Assembly (NCBI GenBank): GCA_030544235.1
Contig: CM060478.1
Location: 4,210,227 to 4,274,226 of the forward strand
Reading direction: 5' to 3'
Source: Lepturacanthus savala
Lineage: Eukaryota; Chordata; Actinopteri; Scombriformes; Trichiuridae
DNA: 64,000 bases
In this document: positions 12,184-24,029 of the stretch, in pieces
Layout of the letters: each line of letters starts with the position of its first letter
Position numbering within the stretch: the first letter of the stretch is position 1
Program-made: the position numbers and the translations under genes
The notes under the pieces: model-generated
Told to the model about the DNA's origin: nothing
What the model saw: only the letters and a program-made list of their open reading frames with translations
The model's database searches: none

Positions 12184-12527
12184 TAGTGCATTCTAATGTC
12201 CTAATCTTTGACAGCATTTCAGCAGAAATCAGTCCCACATGCGAACACTAATGCGGTGTTTACATCAACTGATTCTGATGCTTTCTCCTGTGTCTATAGG
12301 CTCAGAGCACACGTCCTTATGTGTGTTTTGCATAGGTGTGTGTGTGTGTGTGTGTGTTGATGCAGGCGTCACATGTGTATGACGTTGCCATGTGCGTGTC
12401 CATCCCCCCCCCGAGCTCAAACTGTAAGATGTCGATAGTCAACCTGTAAATGACAGGCACAGAGGGAGTGTGTTTAGCAGTCTTGGCTGGATCTTAAAAA
12501 GGTCACACCCATACACCCACACACACA

Positions 12528-12563
<36 letters not shown>
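12024..12563. repeat. Microsatellite cluster: poly-A and three CA/GT arrays
   Basis: Poly-A near 12024-12043, a pure (CA)28 array at 12125-12181, (GT)n at 12336-12358 and an interrupted CA array at 12518-12563. The minus-strand Val/Cys frames at 11989-12191 are translations of the array. Confidence 0.95.
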
Positions 12564-12567
<4 letters not shown>

Positions 12568-12599
12568 TAGATAAAAAAAAGTACAGGCCTGACCTCTTT

Positions 12600-13080
12600 T
12601 GTCGCCTTTTTCAAGCCCTGTTCAGTTATCCAGGTACAGTCTTACTCCTGATTGGTCCTAAATATCCCCTGGACTGAGAAAAGAGGTTAAATTCCTGTTG
12701 CCACTGTTAAAATTGCTGCTTTCATCAGAAAAAAAACACCTCAAATTTTAGTGATTGACTACAATTGAAGGATTACGCTGTTGGTGTATCGGTGGAGAGA
12801 AACCTACGTATCACCCCCGGGGGCTTATGAAAGCCTCTCGAAAGCCACTGGATGAACTCAAAAATGCACAGTTACTCAAGCTAAATCAGAAACATAAAAC
12901 CTGTTTTTTTAAGGACTTTCTTTTTCTTCTGTGTTTTAAGTTTGTTCCAAAAAGAATTTAAAGCTACGAGTTGGCCGCGGTTCCATATTAAACGGGGTGT
13001 CTGGACTGGAGGAGATGCCGGCGGTGTTGTGGTCACCTGTTAGATATTACCCTGAGATTCAGCCTCCAATTTGCTTTGTT
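12600..13080. promoter_or_regulatory. Candidate conserved non-coding element
   Basis: Unique sequence between microsatellites and AT-rich DNA, with TTAGTGATTGACTACAATTG and a CpG-retaining stretch (TACGTATCACCCCCGGGGGC). The 68-codon frame at 12755-12961 matches nothing I know. Confidence 0.3.
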
Positions 13081-13589
13081 TTATGAAATCGGAGCGTTGT
13101 GATGTCGTATTTTGGGGGTTTTGGTGCTGCAAAATTTTATAAATCCCGGCTTTTGCTTGTCTAACACATAGTAATAAAGCGCCACCTGCCGGTTAAACAC
13201 ATCAAATGAATCCTGACTCATCAAGTCGCTGATGACAATAGAACATTTGATTAACCCCCAAGTTGTTTCTCTGAAAAACGTGGTTAATTTGATCAGATTC
13301 ACCTAAGACTCCATGACTATGTCCACAAAGTGTTAATTTACATACAATTTTGTGGATTTTATTCAACTTGTGTACACTCTTGGTCGAAAATGGTCATTAG
13401 AAATGAATGAGGGAAACCAGAATTAATGTAAGATCTACATTTGTCTACATTTAGTGAGGCTCTTGATTTCAGATTTAATGAGTTTGATGAATGTTTATTG
13501 TTCTTGTTAGTTGTTCTTTAATGTATTAAGGCATGATTTGGAATATTGTGAAATTATAAAACACATAACATCTTTTCGTGACTGTATAC
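13081..13589. other. Unassigned AT-rich sequence
   Basis: No recognised element. The minus frame at 13081-13302 is not protein-like. Confidence 0.45.
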
Positions 13590-13682
13590 ACATTTGTTAA
13601 TGGTTTTAAAAACAAATGTTCTTGGTAACTTGGACCAAGAACTTGTAATGTTCACAAGTAGTTGTGAACGGTCAAATTTGAC
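13590..13682. repeat. Chain of four short perfect palindromes
   Basis: Four inverted repeats follow each other almost without gap. ACATTTGTT (13590-13598) pairs with AACAAATGT (13611-13619). GTTCTTGGT (13618-13626) pairs with ACCAAGAAC (13634-13642). GTTCACAA (13650-13657) pairs with TTGTGAAC (13662-13669). GTCAAATTTGAC (13671-13682) is self-complementary. Loops are 12, 7, 4 and 0 bases. The function is unknown. Confidence 0.85.
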
Positions 13683-13884
13683 GATTCAAAGACTGAATTT
13701 ACAGTAAAAAAGCGCATTTTCTTTTTTGGGGAGATGATGTTGCTGTTGGCTTTAGGCTCAGCAGGTTCCTCTCTGTCAGGTGCATCACAAAGAGAAGCAG
13801 CTGCAGCTATTAGAATAAAAATCTCTACGCCACAGTTTTACTGCTCCAACACCAGGATGCTGACGACCACCAGCTGCAGTATTA

Positions 13885-13928
13885 GTGTGTGTGTGTGTGT
13901 GTGTGTGCGTGCGTGCGTGTGTGTGTGT
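13885..13928. repeat. (GT)n/(GCGT)n microsatellite
   Basis: GT array with three GC substitutions near its middle. Confidence 0.95.
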
Positions 13929-14076
13929 TCGCTCTTCCTGCTCGGGTGTTGGTGTCGCTGACCGGCGGAAAGAATAAAAGGGAAGTAAGTGAACTGAGAA
14001 GCGAGATGATTTCTTGAAAATCAATATGAACCAACATCAGATTCTTCCATGTAACAGCAGCTCTGGGTTCCTGGTG

Positions 14077-14083
<7 letters not shown>

Positions 14084-14145
<62 letters not shown>
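14084..14145. repeat. (CA)31 microsatellite
   Basis: Perfect CA array. Confidence 0.97.
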
Positions 14146-14147
<2 letters not shown>

Positions 14148-14800
14148 ACATCATGCACTTCCCATTTCTCCCTCTCTTTCTGTCTTGGCCTCCTTTTGCT
14201 TCTGATTCTTTATCTCTTTATCTCCCTTCATCGTCCTCCCTCCATCTCACCGGTGCCAGGTCCTGAGCTCGGTGGAGGAAAAACAGAAACAAGAAAAAGA
14301 GGGAGAGAGAAAAAAAAGGAGGGAGATTGGATTTCCATTCCACATTGGATCACTGGAGTGGAGTCTAAAACCACAGAGTGCGCTGGCACTGGACAAAGAG
14401 GCTGGATTCAATAAATATGTGGACTAAGCTCTCCTATTCAGACCCCGCAGTATTGAATTCCTTATTTAGGTCATTTAAACTGGGCAAAATTGATACAGTA
14501 TGCAGCACAAATCTATAGCTTTTCCCCCTGTCTTTGCCCTTCTAAATAAAAAGGAGATGAGAGGGAAGCTTGTGTGTGTAAAAAAAAAAAAAAAAAAAAG
14601 TGAGTAGAAAAAAAAAGAGTGGATTTTTTTCTTTTTTACCAAGCGGGCCTGTAAATGTTTGTGCTGTTTTGTCAAGAGAGAAAGATCAGACAAGGTATTA
14701 GAAAAAACTAATTGATATTGAGAAAGTGAGCAGAGGAAAGTGCGCATGAGGAGGAAAAAGAGAGAGAGATGGAGAGAGAGGTGGTATTTTGACATTTTAT
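14146..14800. other. Low-complexity C/T, A/G and poly-A sequence
   Basis: Pyrimidine-rich to about 14250, purine-rich at 14275-14335, poly-A at 14581-14599, and an A/G-rich part at 14700-14780. The 106-codon minus frame at 14475-14795 consists of homopolymer-encoded Phe, Lys and Leu runs. No gene is seen. Confidence 0.6.
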
Positions 14801-15115
14801 TAGAGTCTCAATGAGGTCTGCACTAGACAATGCTCTCCTGCCTCCTCGTTTAGCCGGATCTTAATTGGCCATTAGATTGAAAAATAGCCTATACCTCCTC
14901 CCCTCGTCTTCTCCTCCTCTCTTCTGCAGCCTCAGAGCTGATTAGACCTTTGATTTACTAATAAACACACACAACACAGATTAGCGGCCGGGGGCCGAGG
15001 CGGCATCAGCCGTTCTTTACTGTGTCTGGAGCAGGAAAATACGGCGCTCGGTGAAATCAATCCGTGTATCATCTGTTCTTTCCATTTTCAATTGGCAATT
15101 AAAAATCGAAAACTG
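14800..15115. promoter_or_regulatory. Candidate conserved non-coding element (homeodomain and TCF motifs)
   Basis: Unique block with TTAATTGG at 14861-14868, CATTAGATTG next to it, CTTTGAT (TCF/LEF-like) at 14948-14954 and a CpG-rich core (GCGGCCGGGGGCCGAGGCGG). It ends in TTCAATTGGCAATTA. The mix of AT-rich homeodomain sites with preserved CpGs is typical of vertebrate developmental enhancers. Conservation was not tested. Confidence 0.45.
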
Positions 15116-15349
15116 AAAATGTGACTGCTTATTTATTTATTCTGACACAAAAAATCTAATTCAAGACCTTACATGTAACAGGGCATTGTGGATATAATTT
15201 ACTATATCAAGTAGAGAAAAGTCATTTTGTTCATTTCTGATGAACATTTTTCATCAATCGATTCATTCTGAAACATGTAAATTGCAGACGGTCCCTAACA
15301 TGGACCACAGCCAATCATTTACATGTCCAGGTCACATAAACCCCACCAA

Positions 15350-15727
15350 TTAACCCTCTATTACTCAGACATGGTAAGAAAATGTTATTAAATTAAATGT
15401 TTTTTATTACTAAAAAGGGAAAAAATAATATAGAATTTTTTGTATATATATTATTTTTTTTTTAATAAACTTGAATTAAATTAAAATTTGAATTGAACTA
15501 AATTAAATAAAAAAAATAAATTGTAATAATAATGTCAAATGTTCAAGTGTCCATGAGCAAACAGGATATCCTGGACATATGTGACCTCATAAATTGTATG
15601 TCCTTCAAAATAAAAGCCTCCTTTTCACACCTAGCTATAAAAACATGGATTTTAGATAATGTTGTTTTTTAGAAAAATAGGCTAAAGTAATTGTTGCCAT
15701 ATGGTAACACTATGCAATAGAGGATTA
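15350..15727. mobile_element. Miniature inverted-repeat element (TAACCCTCTATT ends)
   Basis: The left end TAACCCTCTATTACTCAG (from 15351) is matched inversely by the right end, whose reverse complement begins TAATCCTCTATTGCATAG. The first 12 bases agree in 11 positions. The interior is AT-rich and non-coding. Confidence 0.5.
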
Positions 15728-16039
15728 CATATTAAAATCCATTTTTTAGTTTGATATTTTATTTTTTGTGTGTGTAAGGGTAGTAAACAAATAAACAAAA
15801 TCAAAATCAAACCTTTTCATTTTTGGATGTTTGATTTCCAATTAAAAATGGAAAGAACAAAACAGAAACCAATTTAAATCTACTGGTTTCTACTGGTAAA
15901 TCTAATTGTTTTTGTTTTTTTTTACACTGAAAACACTAACAAAACTAAACAAAACCTCACCTGATTCAAATTTTTTTTAACATTCTGCTCTTTTTTATTT
16001 TCCTGTAACTTTTAGAGTTTACAGTGACCTGCCAGTTCT
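15728..16039. other. AT-rich sequence
   Basis: T- and A-rich runs. Nothing recognised. Confidence 0.5.
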
Positions 16040-16760
16040 TTATGTTTCGTGGCCCTTATCTTCCAGAGTTGCAGATGACGACACTTCACGCCTGGCCCCC
16101 GCATGCAGAAAAAAAAAAAACGCACCGGTCTCTCATGATAAATAAGACATTACCCACAATGAGAGGAACTCAATCAGTGCTTGTGTTGGCTGAGAGTGAG
16201 AAAGACAGGGATAATTACTCACTAAATAGGCAATCACCGAGGTGGCGCCCACACAATCAAGCCTGCGTGTGTATTTTGGGAATCTTCCACGGAAACGCCG
16301 GCCAAAAGCCTTGAAAAAATGGAAGAACCGAGCGATAAAGTAGCGGCGTGTACAGGTTGTTCCTACGCTAACGCTGCAGCGTGGGGGTCAGAGGTAGCAT
16401 TTTGGTTGGGCCAGGGGTTTCCCAACCTGAAAATGTCCACCCGCGAAAAGCAAAGAGAGACAATCCTGAGCCATGAGTAATGGAAGAGAGGCCGACTCGC
16501 TCGCTCTCACACCATTTATTCCCGAGCAGAAATTGAGTTTGGGGCTATATCTATTCCCTGCTGGGACGTGTTAATTTTCTCCTCCTACAGCCCCCTGTAA
16601 ATTTGTTTGCTTTTGTGGTTTCGTGGGGGGATTTCTTCGAATCATAAACTTGACTCATGACTGGACCGGCTACTAAAACTTAAAGGAAATAAGATCCCCA
16701 AAGAAAGAGAGAAACATCCAGATCGAGCAGAAGCTCTGTGCAAAGTAAGTGGGTATTGAT
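16040..16760. promoter_or_regulatory. Candidate conserved non-coding block
   Basis: About 700 bp of unique sequence, richer in GC than the flanks, with numerous CpGs (ACGGAAACGCCGGCC, GTAGCGGCGTG) and AT-rich motif segments such as GGATAATTACTCACTAAATA and GTGTTAATTTTC. A 96-codon frame (16024-16314) lacks recognisable features. Candidate enhancer cluster by composition only. Confidence 0.4.
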
Positions 16761-17773
16761 ATTTTAATGCTGCTGAGTCAAACGTCGCTGAGTCAGCGTT
16801 TTGCCGTAGTTATCAAGCTAGCAAGACCTTTTTTTTATTCTATAAGACAATTCATGTTTGTGCAATTTGTGAACAGTGGAATATAACAGAACATAGGATT
16901 CTATTTAAAGCTGCACTTTGACTAATAGAACAGATGTAACAAACAGGGAATCGTGGCCCAAAGCTGTGGTTTCTCTCAGCTTTCTGCAGCCTTTTAGCAT
17001 CTTTCGGGTCTGCGTTCAGCAGCTAACAAGACAAATATTTCGCCCCCTGGAGTTTGTGATGATTAAATCAGATATTATACGAGAGTGAATATTGGAATTG
17101 GTCAGAAACACAAAGAAACTAAGTTAATGCTAATGTTTGTGTCTGCACACATTTCTATTATCAGCCCATTGAACAGGTGATATCAGCACTTATCAGAGCA
17201 TGATGCATCACTGAATAGGTGCTTATCAACCAATCGGAACAGGATTCATATATAGAACAACTAGAAAACTTAGAGAATAATGTTTTATGCTGAGACAACA
17301 CTGTAGTTATACACAAAAACTAAAACACAATGTTTCTCCACCTATTATTTTTTGTTGGGTCAACTACTGACAGAAATACATTAACTCAAAACAACATTTT
17401 AAGGCTTTTTGGCCAAAACAAATAAATTGAGTAACATCAACTTAAAAAAAAAAAGCTAAAAAAAAAAGCTAATTTGCCAGCAGGTGGGGCAGAATTACTT
17501 TCTCATAAAAATATTGGTTATTTTACAGTTTGTAGTTGTAATTTTCAGGTTGTTTTCACATTTTAAAATAATTAGGTTACCTAGAAATATGGTAAATAAA
17601 TGTGGTGTTATTAATAGTAATACTTAAATTTAAAGAAATGCACCGTTTTAGTTGGTTTTATTGGTTTTGCTTTATGGAAGGAGTTTGTATAATATTTGTT
17701 ATTTGATGCAATATAACAGTATATGACACACAAAATAAGGTGATTTATCTTCCAAAAACTTGTCAAAAGATAT
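16761..17773. other. AT-rich sequence, nothing recognised
   Basis: A-rich runs near 17445-17470. No gene or named repeat identified. Confidence 0.45.
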
Positions 17774-18510
17774 TTGATTTACAATTGCAAGAATTTAATG
17801 TTAATTTTAGACATCAAATATTGTCACATTTTCTTTTATGCACTTAAACTGCTTGAAAACTGCATTAAAATGTCTAAAAACAACTATATCTCTTTTCTAT
17901 ATTTAGTTGAGTCATGTACATACCAGGATAACCTTCTTAACCTTGAACACTGGAGGAATCTTATCAGGCTGAAGCTGAGTTCTCTGATCCCACGATACTT
18001 CACAACATCATCAAGCTCCATCTTTTGTTATTGTTTTGATTGCGAGAACCTCACAGTGCCAGAAAATATGCATAGGAATAAAATAAAATTGGAAATAGTA
18101 CTTACACAAAGAAAGAAATGGAAATTAAGTTGCTCAATCGAGGTAATGGCAGCAGATGAACTGAACTTTTGGAATAAAAATACCATTTGCAGACCTTAAA
18201 TTCTCAAACCCTGATGCCAGAGTGCAGCTGTCCTGTATTTCAAACAGGATTTATTCAGATTTACGAGTTGTCAAGTCTTTTTTGGGGGTTTTTGGTTCGG
18301 TCGGTCCGTTTTGCCAGGCTTCAGAGACAGAGGGGTTTTATTAGGTTGACAGTTTACGATATTTCTTTCTGTAAAAACGCCCTCCTGCTTTCTGTTCGGC
18401 TGCTATTTCAATTTAGCATCGATGCCGTTGCATGTTACTTCAAACTAGTCGTAATCTTACGCTCATTACAAGTCGTCCAGCGGCTCAAAGACGTGATCTA
18501 TTCCTTATAG
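17774..18510 (+). other. Two overlapping open frames, coding status doubtful
   Basis: A 141-codon frame (17774-18199) and a 107-codon frame (18187-18510) overlap by 13 bases in different phases. The first is long for sequence this AT-rich. Neither has a signal peptide, domain or motif I recognise, and no flanking splice logic is evident. The 3' part (18170-18520) has retained CpGs and looks more like a non-coding conserved block. Probably not a gene. Confidence 0.2.
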
Positions 18511-18520
18511 CTAAGAGTTT
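18170..18520. promoter_or_regulatory. Candidate conserved non-coding element
   Basis: Unique CpG-retaining sequence with TTTAGCATCGATGCCG, GTCGTAATCTTACGCTCATT and similar AT-rich motif segments. It overlaps the doubtful open frame described at 17774-18510. Confidence 0.35.
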
Positions 18521-18839
18521 CATGTGAAACATCTGCTTAACACTGATCAAACAATAGCATGATGAGGAAATTTACACATTATGCTAAATTAGTTTTATTG
18601 TCTTTTACTTCATTGTATCTGCTTTGGTAAGAAATTAATGTCATATATTAAAAGAAAAAAAGAAACATATATATTCAGCACTGGAAAACCGTCCAGAAAA
18701 CTACAAACGGTGCGTAATTGCTTTGACTAAAATATGAATCTATCCAACACAGACTCAATATCTGCTTTGAACAGATATTTAAGTGCATAGGTTTAATGAC
18801 AGTATCTGAATAGGACGCGTATTTGCATACTGTAAAAAA

Positions 18840-19010
18840 TACATTATTACTTAGCAATTATTAATTGGCGTCTGTCCAGAGGAGACGAGCTCCTCGCTGC
18901 GTGGGCGGCGGCCGGCGTATAACTAATTTAAATGTGTAAGGGACTCATCAAGTTTGGCATGAGGACATAATTCACTAAATGGTTATTGATTTGGGGTGAA
19001 GCTGTATCAG
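18840..19010. promoter_or_regulatory. Candidate conserved non-coding element
   Basis: AGCAATTATTAATTGG is followed by a CpG-rich core (GAGACGAGCTCCTCGCTGCG, GGCGGCGGCCGGCG) and CTAATTTAAATG. The homeodomain-like sites flank a short GC-rich centre. No open frame of note. Confidence 0.4.
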
Positions 19011-19264
19011 CAACAAAATAGCGTTTCAGTTATCAGCAACAATACCAATAAACTTTTCATTTGGTCACAGGAAGCTGCTGACACTGGAAAATCTCTGTGG
19101 TCTGTATGTTAAGCTGCAGTAAAAAAGACGGAAAACATGCATGTGCCACTGGATGAAATTACAAAAACTGTCTCCAATCCTATGAATCCTGCTTTGAAAA
19201 TACCCGCAGATGCATAAGGAAACCTAAATCTCTGTTAGTTTTCTACTCATGATACAGATTCATG

Positions 19265-19957
19265 TACCGTAATTTCTGGACTATAAAGCGCAGCTGAATA
19301 AGCCGCATGTGTTTTAATGTTTAATTACCATAAGTAAGGGTTCATGCACGGAGGGCATCATCGGGAATGAAATGGCTGTTTAGGGAAGCAACAAACAAGT
19401 TGCATATTTGCATAACTTATTCAACTGTTAATATTTAGTGCAATAGTGTAAACTGTACTGTATCACAGTGTTTCACACACAAACTTTCACATGTTTAACA
19501 GCATTTGAAACATGTTCACTCACCACAAAATAATCCCGTATAAACGGTGCGCTCCCAGCACACGTCCCGGCCTTTTTCATCCTTCTTTGACAGCCGGATC
19601 CACTAACTTTACCTTAAAAGCTGCGTTATATGCATTTCTCAGTTTGTTTTCTGTAATGAGGGTTTATGCAGGAAAACTGTCACTGTTGTAAAGTCTGTCT
19701 CGCTCTCGTTCTGTCTCTTGTGCTGCATTTGGTTCTACATCTACTGCTTGTCTCACTCACTTTTCTGGCCTCCGATTTTTCCTGCTGGAACCAGTTGCTT
19801 AAAGGTGGAGGACATGGCCCGGCCATAGAGGTACATTTAGAAGGTCCTATAGTGGGCGTTAGCTGTACAAATCCATATATTAGCTGCACCTTTCTATAGG
19901 CTGCAGGGTTCAAAGCTAAAGGAAAAAGTAGCCGCTTATAGTCTGCATATTATGGTA
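19265..19957. mobile_element. Old TIR element (TACCGTAATTTCYGGACTATAA ends)
   Basis: The left end TACCGTAATTTCTGGACTAT (19265) is matched inversely by the right end, whose reverse complement begins TACCATAATATGCAGACTAT. Both run on into AAG-GC-type sequence, the 'CTATAAGCCGC' hallmark of a common fish repeat. Two opposed 77-codon frames inside (19666-19913) come from the element and show no transposase motif. Non-autonomous or decayed. Confidence 0.75.
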
Positions 19958-20329
19958 TTTTTTTTGTCTTGTTTTTGTTAATTATTGTGATTTTTAATAC
20001 CAGGCACACTGTCAAATGTCCTGGTTTGATAATGATAATGGTTTGCTGTTGGCAACTACATTTGTACTGCAGCACATTCCGTTTGTGTGTGTCTCCTATA
20101 AAGTGGAATACCAGTTTAGCTTGTCTTATAGGTTGTTAAACAGATGATTAGCTTCACAAGGCAACACCTTTTAAACTTTGATGACTGGGAAATCCTGGGG
20201 TTTATATAGAGCACCAGTGTGTGTATGTGTGTGTGTTTTAATGACGTTGCTGTTGACTCGTACAGTTTCTACCATCTTTGAAGATATGATCATCACAGGA
20301 ACAATTTGAGATTCACCGACCCAGTTATG
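19958..20329. other. Unassigned sequence
   Basis: A short GT run near 20219-20237. Otherwise nothing recognised. Confidence 0.45.
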
Positions 20330-20590
20330 CACGTGTGAAAGCTTTAAGGTGTGTGTTTGAGAGAGGTCTACTTATTTACGGGGGGATCCTTCCTGGGAAA
20401 GAAAGGCCAGACCTTGGAATGGTTTAATCAATAGAGGAATGTTCTCTGTAATGAAGTGTGTCAGCTTCTTAACGGGAATAAAACCTTCATCAAGTCAATG
20501 AGGGGAGTTAAACCCGAGGCCCATCGGAATAATCACGCCGCCTTATTGACTGGCCGCAAGATGAGGCGAATGCCAAACACTGGCGTGGTC
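20330..20590. promoter_or_regulatory. Candidate conserved non-coding element
   Basis: Unique block with GGAATGGTTTAATCAATAGA, CGGAATAATCACGCCGCC and TTATTGACTGG. CpG retention and homeodomain/HOX-like motifs set it apart from the AT-rich flanks. The overlapping 75-codon frame (20456-20683) runs into a CA repeat and is not a gene. Confidence 0.4.
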
Positions 20591-20591
20591 A

Positions 20592-20618
<27 letters not shown>
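20592..20618. repeat. (CA)n microsatellite
   Basis: Perfect CA array of about 13 units. Confidence 0.95.
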
Positions 20619-20622
<4 letters not shown>

Positions 20623-20639
20623 AAGAGACACAGGCAAAG

Positions 20640-22059
20640 TTGAGAACTTGAATCTCTACAAACAAACACCCAACTGCAGGTGATAAGGAAATCACACTTC
20701 ATGCAGATGGACGACCTATTAAAGGAAACATAACCTCTTATGTTGTGTTATCACAAGTCTGTTGGTGAAAAAAGTTCACACACAACTCAGCTGTACCTGT
20801 GAATCCCACAGTATAAATGAAATTTACAAGTACTTTGGTTCCATATTTGACTCTTCCTGAACCGCCAACCTCAGAGTCTCTGAAGTTAAAACTCAAGATA
20901 AAAATCATATACACGGTTTAAAATAGTTTTCAGGACAAGGAAAATGCATTCTTTTAGATAATAAAGTCATGTTAGGAGTCACTGTTTAATTCTGTACCTG
21001 TTTTATAACTTATTTAAGTACAAATGTAATGTATATGACTAGTTAAGTTAAAAAAATATATATATTTTTTTGTATAAAAAGTTTTTTTATAGCTATTTCA
21101 TAAGTAGCTTATTTCAGTGAACATGTAATTTACATGAATAATTAAGTGATCCAACACACTTTTTTTTTCAATTGCATTTTGCAATGTTATTAGAGATAAC
21201 TGTGATTTACAGATAATGTAAATTAACAAATAGTTTCAATTAACTGCAGGGTCCCCTATAAAAGATGAGTGCAGGTGTATATTTAATAAATAATCGCTGG
21301 TTCCAAAAATAAGTCCAATTTCTTGCTGAATAAATAACACAAGACAATGGTTGTTGTAGTTGTGCTCCTTGTATATAATATTATAAATGTACTATTATCG
21401 TTTGTTTTAAATCTCTATAGAAGCTCATCATAATGTACATTCTGGCAGTAGCCCCCAGAGCCTTTTCAAAATTTCCCTAGAGGAAATGTTCTAGTTTATA
21501 TTAATATAGCCTGGAGCATCGCCTATTTCATTAGATAAAACAACGACCCCACAGAGTAATAAGCAGGTATAGAAAATGACTGATTGACTGATTGAGATCG
21601 GAAAAGTCTGAGGCCACAATAACAACATAAATGTCAGCTTTTAGTAATTCTGTCCCAAACTGTCGCCTGGTCTCTAATAAATGAAACAAATAAATAGCCC
21701 TGCTATTATTTGGTAATATACACGTCCATTAAACATATATAATAATTTAAAATAATGAGGATTAGTGTTGGATCACTTGTTGACAAGTCATTTAGCTAAA
21801 TTTTAAAGAGAAAATCCACAATTACATACAAAATAGGTGCTGAATTAAACTGTGACTCCTATTTTATAAGGAAGTTGAGTTTTAAAGTTCTGTACCTTTA
21901 ATATACTATTATATTTCACCTTTATTTCATCATTAAGAACATTTAAAGGAAAGGTGGAGTGGCTAAAGAACAAAAACATGGTTAAATACAACAATACTTT
22001 GAGCCATTATTCCAAAAAATAATCACTTATTTGTTATTTTGAAGGTGGTATAGATGCAT
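20640..22059. other. AT-rich sequence, nothing recognised
   Basis: Includes a 22-base perfect A/T palindrome at 21050-21071 and a T-rich run near 21162. No gene. Confidence 0.45.
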
Positions 22060-23466
22060 TCGCTTCCATTTCGTATCAAACCACATTGACGACAGTGTGT
22101 CACCCAGTCTATTTTCTCTGCTGTGGCGCCTAGTGAAGCGTTAAACCTCCCAGACAGCTGTTTAAATCTCACCGATCTCCCACTGTTTGTGTGTAGTGAA
22201 CTTATGAAGAGTATCTGTAATGATTGATCAGCGCTCACAGGGCTGCTATGAGCATGCAGGTTTCACTAGAAACAGATTCCCGCCCACCGCAGTGGTATGG
22301 AAAATAAAATCAATGAATCAATACATAGAAACAATGCTGATTTCTTCCCGTGGAGCCTGCATGAAAATGTATTTCAGTGCAGTTAATTCCTGCTGTCAGT
22401 CAGTCATGAACCCTTCAATCCAGTTGAATCTGGTCACTGTAACATTTTCACTGATATCCTTAATGGTGGACAACCTATTTTTATATTTTACTTGCATAAA
22501 TACAGAAATACCACGTCATCAATATGCTCCATTGCACACAAGAATAAAATGTATTTTAAATGTGAAATGTATTTCTGATTTTTTACTTAGATAAAATGCT
22601 CCATTGCACACAAGACTCCTGCATAAATGTGCTTATTCATATAAAATACCCATTTATATAACATACCTATATCCATTTGCAGTTAATGTTATATTATTGG
22701 ATTAATGCTATATTAATATGAGCAGCATCTTAATGTTTGCAGCTCATTTTAGCTTCTTTGTCATATTTTCTAAGCTTTAAAATTTAAGAATTCATTAAGA
22801 AGTACGATATTTGGGATACTGAGTCAAAGTATAATGTATAATGTAGAATAAAATGTAAGAATTTAATTACCTTATATTGTATTAACAGGGAAAAATGCTG
22901 CCCATTTTGGACGTTATTGATTGATTAAATGAGTATCAGTATCGGTAATCAAGTATTTTAGGAGGCCTTCTAATTCATATCTGAGGCTGACCATTTAAAA
23001 GGCTGATAACATTACAAACAGTTTATTTTGCAATGTGTGTGTTGACAGATGTCATAGAGCAAAGTTTTAAATCTGAAAACACCAAAAAGAACAAGGTAGA
23101 AAACACTTTTGTCCAGGATAGATTTATTAATTTCCAAGCTTCCCTCCAGTTCTTCCTCTGACGTTATTATAGAGATGCAACCACAAATCATCCTGACCAA
23201 AAATGAATCAGATATAGTCAGTGGAATAACGTTAATAACATATAACCCAGAAATAAATTAAAGAGAGATGGTTTAAACTGGTTCTGTTGAAACAGTTTCC
23301 TGCTCAGACACCTCCAACATGGCCGCCGGTGTGTGACATTAAAGCCTTAATGCAGTGCTGTATATTCCCATAAATAAACATGCAGCAACGCTTGTGAACA
23401 GTGAATAATAACAGCCACTGATCTGCATATGAAAATAGTGTAATGCATAAGCTCTCACACTCTCCG
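22060..23466. other. Unassigned sequence with a 20-bp direct repeat
   Basis: ATGCTCCATTGCACACAAGA occurs at 22524-22543 and again at 22596-22615. A 124-codon frame (22220-22594) ends beside the second copy and shows no protein feature. The rest is AT-rich and unrecognised. Confidence 0.5.
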
Positions 23467-23710
23467 CACACACACAAAGACACACACACACACACACTGT
23501 TATCCACACATCCAGAGAAGCTGGTCATCACTCCCTGTGTCTTCACTCATCTTTCACCACCCTCCCTCTCTCCTCTCTCTGTCTTTCATTGATCTCTCTC
23601 TCATTGGACTCATCACTCTGCATTCTCCGCAGACAAAGAGCAACCGCTGGATGACAATCACATTAGAGCACACAATCTATTTATGGCTTTGCCTCATATT
23701 TCAACTCCTT

Positions 23711-23750
<40 letters not shown>

Positions 23751-23790
23751 TTCCCTTTCCCTTTTTTCCTCGCACTCTGATAATATAAAC
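23467..23790. repeat. CA arrays and pyrimidine-rich tract
   Basis: CA arrays at 23467-23497, a CT-rich stretch from about 23535, then (TC)n at 23710-23730 joined to (AC)n at 23731-23750. Frames here are repeat translations. Confidence 0.9.
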
Positions 23791-24029
23791 GCAGGGATTT
23801 TAGTGGTAATGAGTTTTTAATGAAAAATGAATTATTTACAGTGGCTGGAGGACAGAAGATAAAAAAAGAGAGAAGAGCAGGTGATATGAAAGCTGTGAAA
23901 ATAATGCAATCACAATGCAGTAAAGTTTATTAGAGTTTACGTTAGATATGTAAATGACTGCGTCGATTATGTGTGTATTACTTAACAAAAAAGAGCCTTT
24001 CCCCCCCTTTTTTTTAAATTGTCAAATAT
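23791..24029. other. AT-rich sequence
   Basis: C- and T-runs at 24001-24016. Nothing else recognised. Confidence 0.45.

Noticed and set aside
19666..19913. Opposed 77-codon frames, one with a hydrophobic Leu-rich stretch
   Set aside because: They lie inside the TIR element at 19265-19957 and depend on its repeat sequence; no transposase motif is present.
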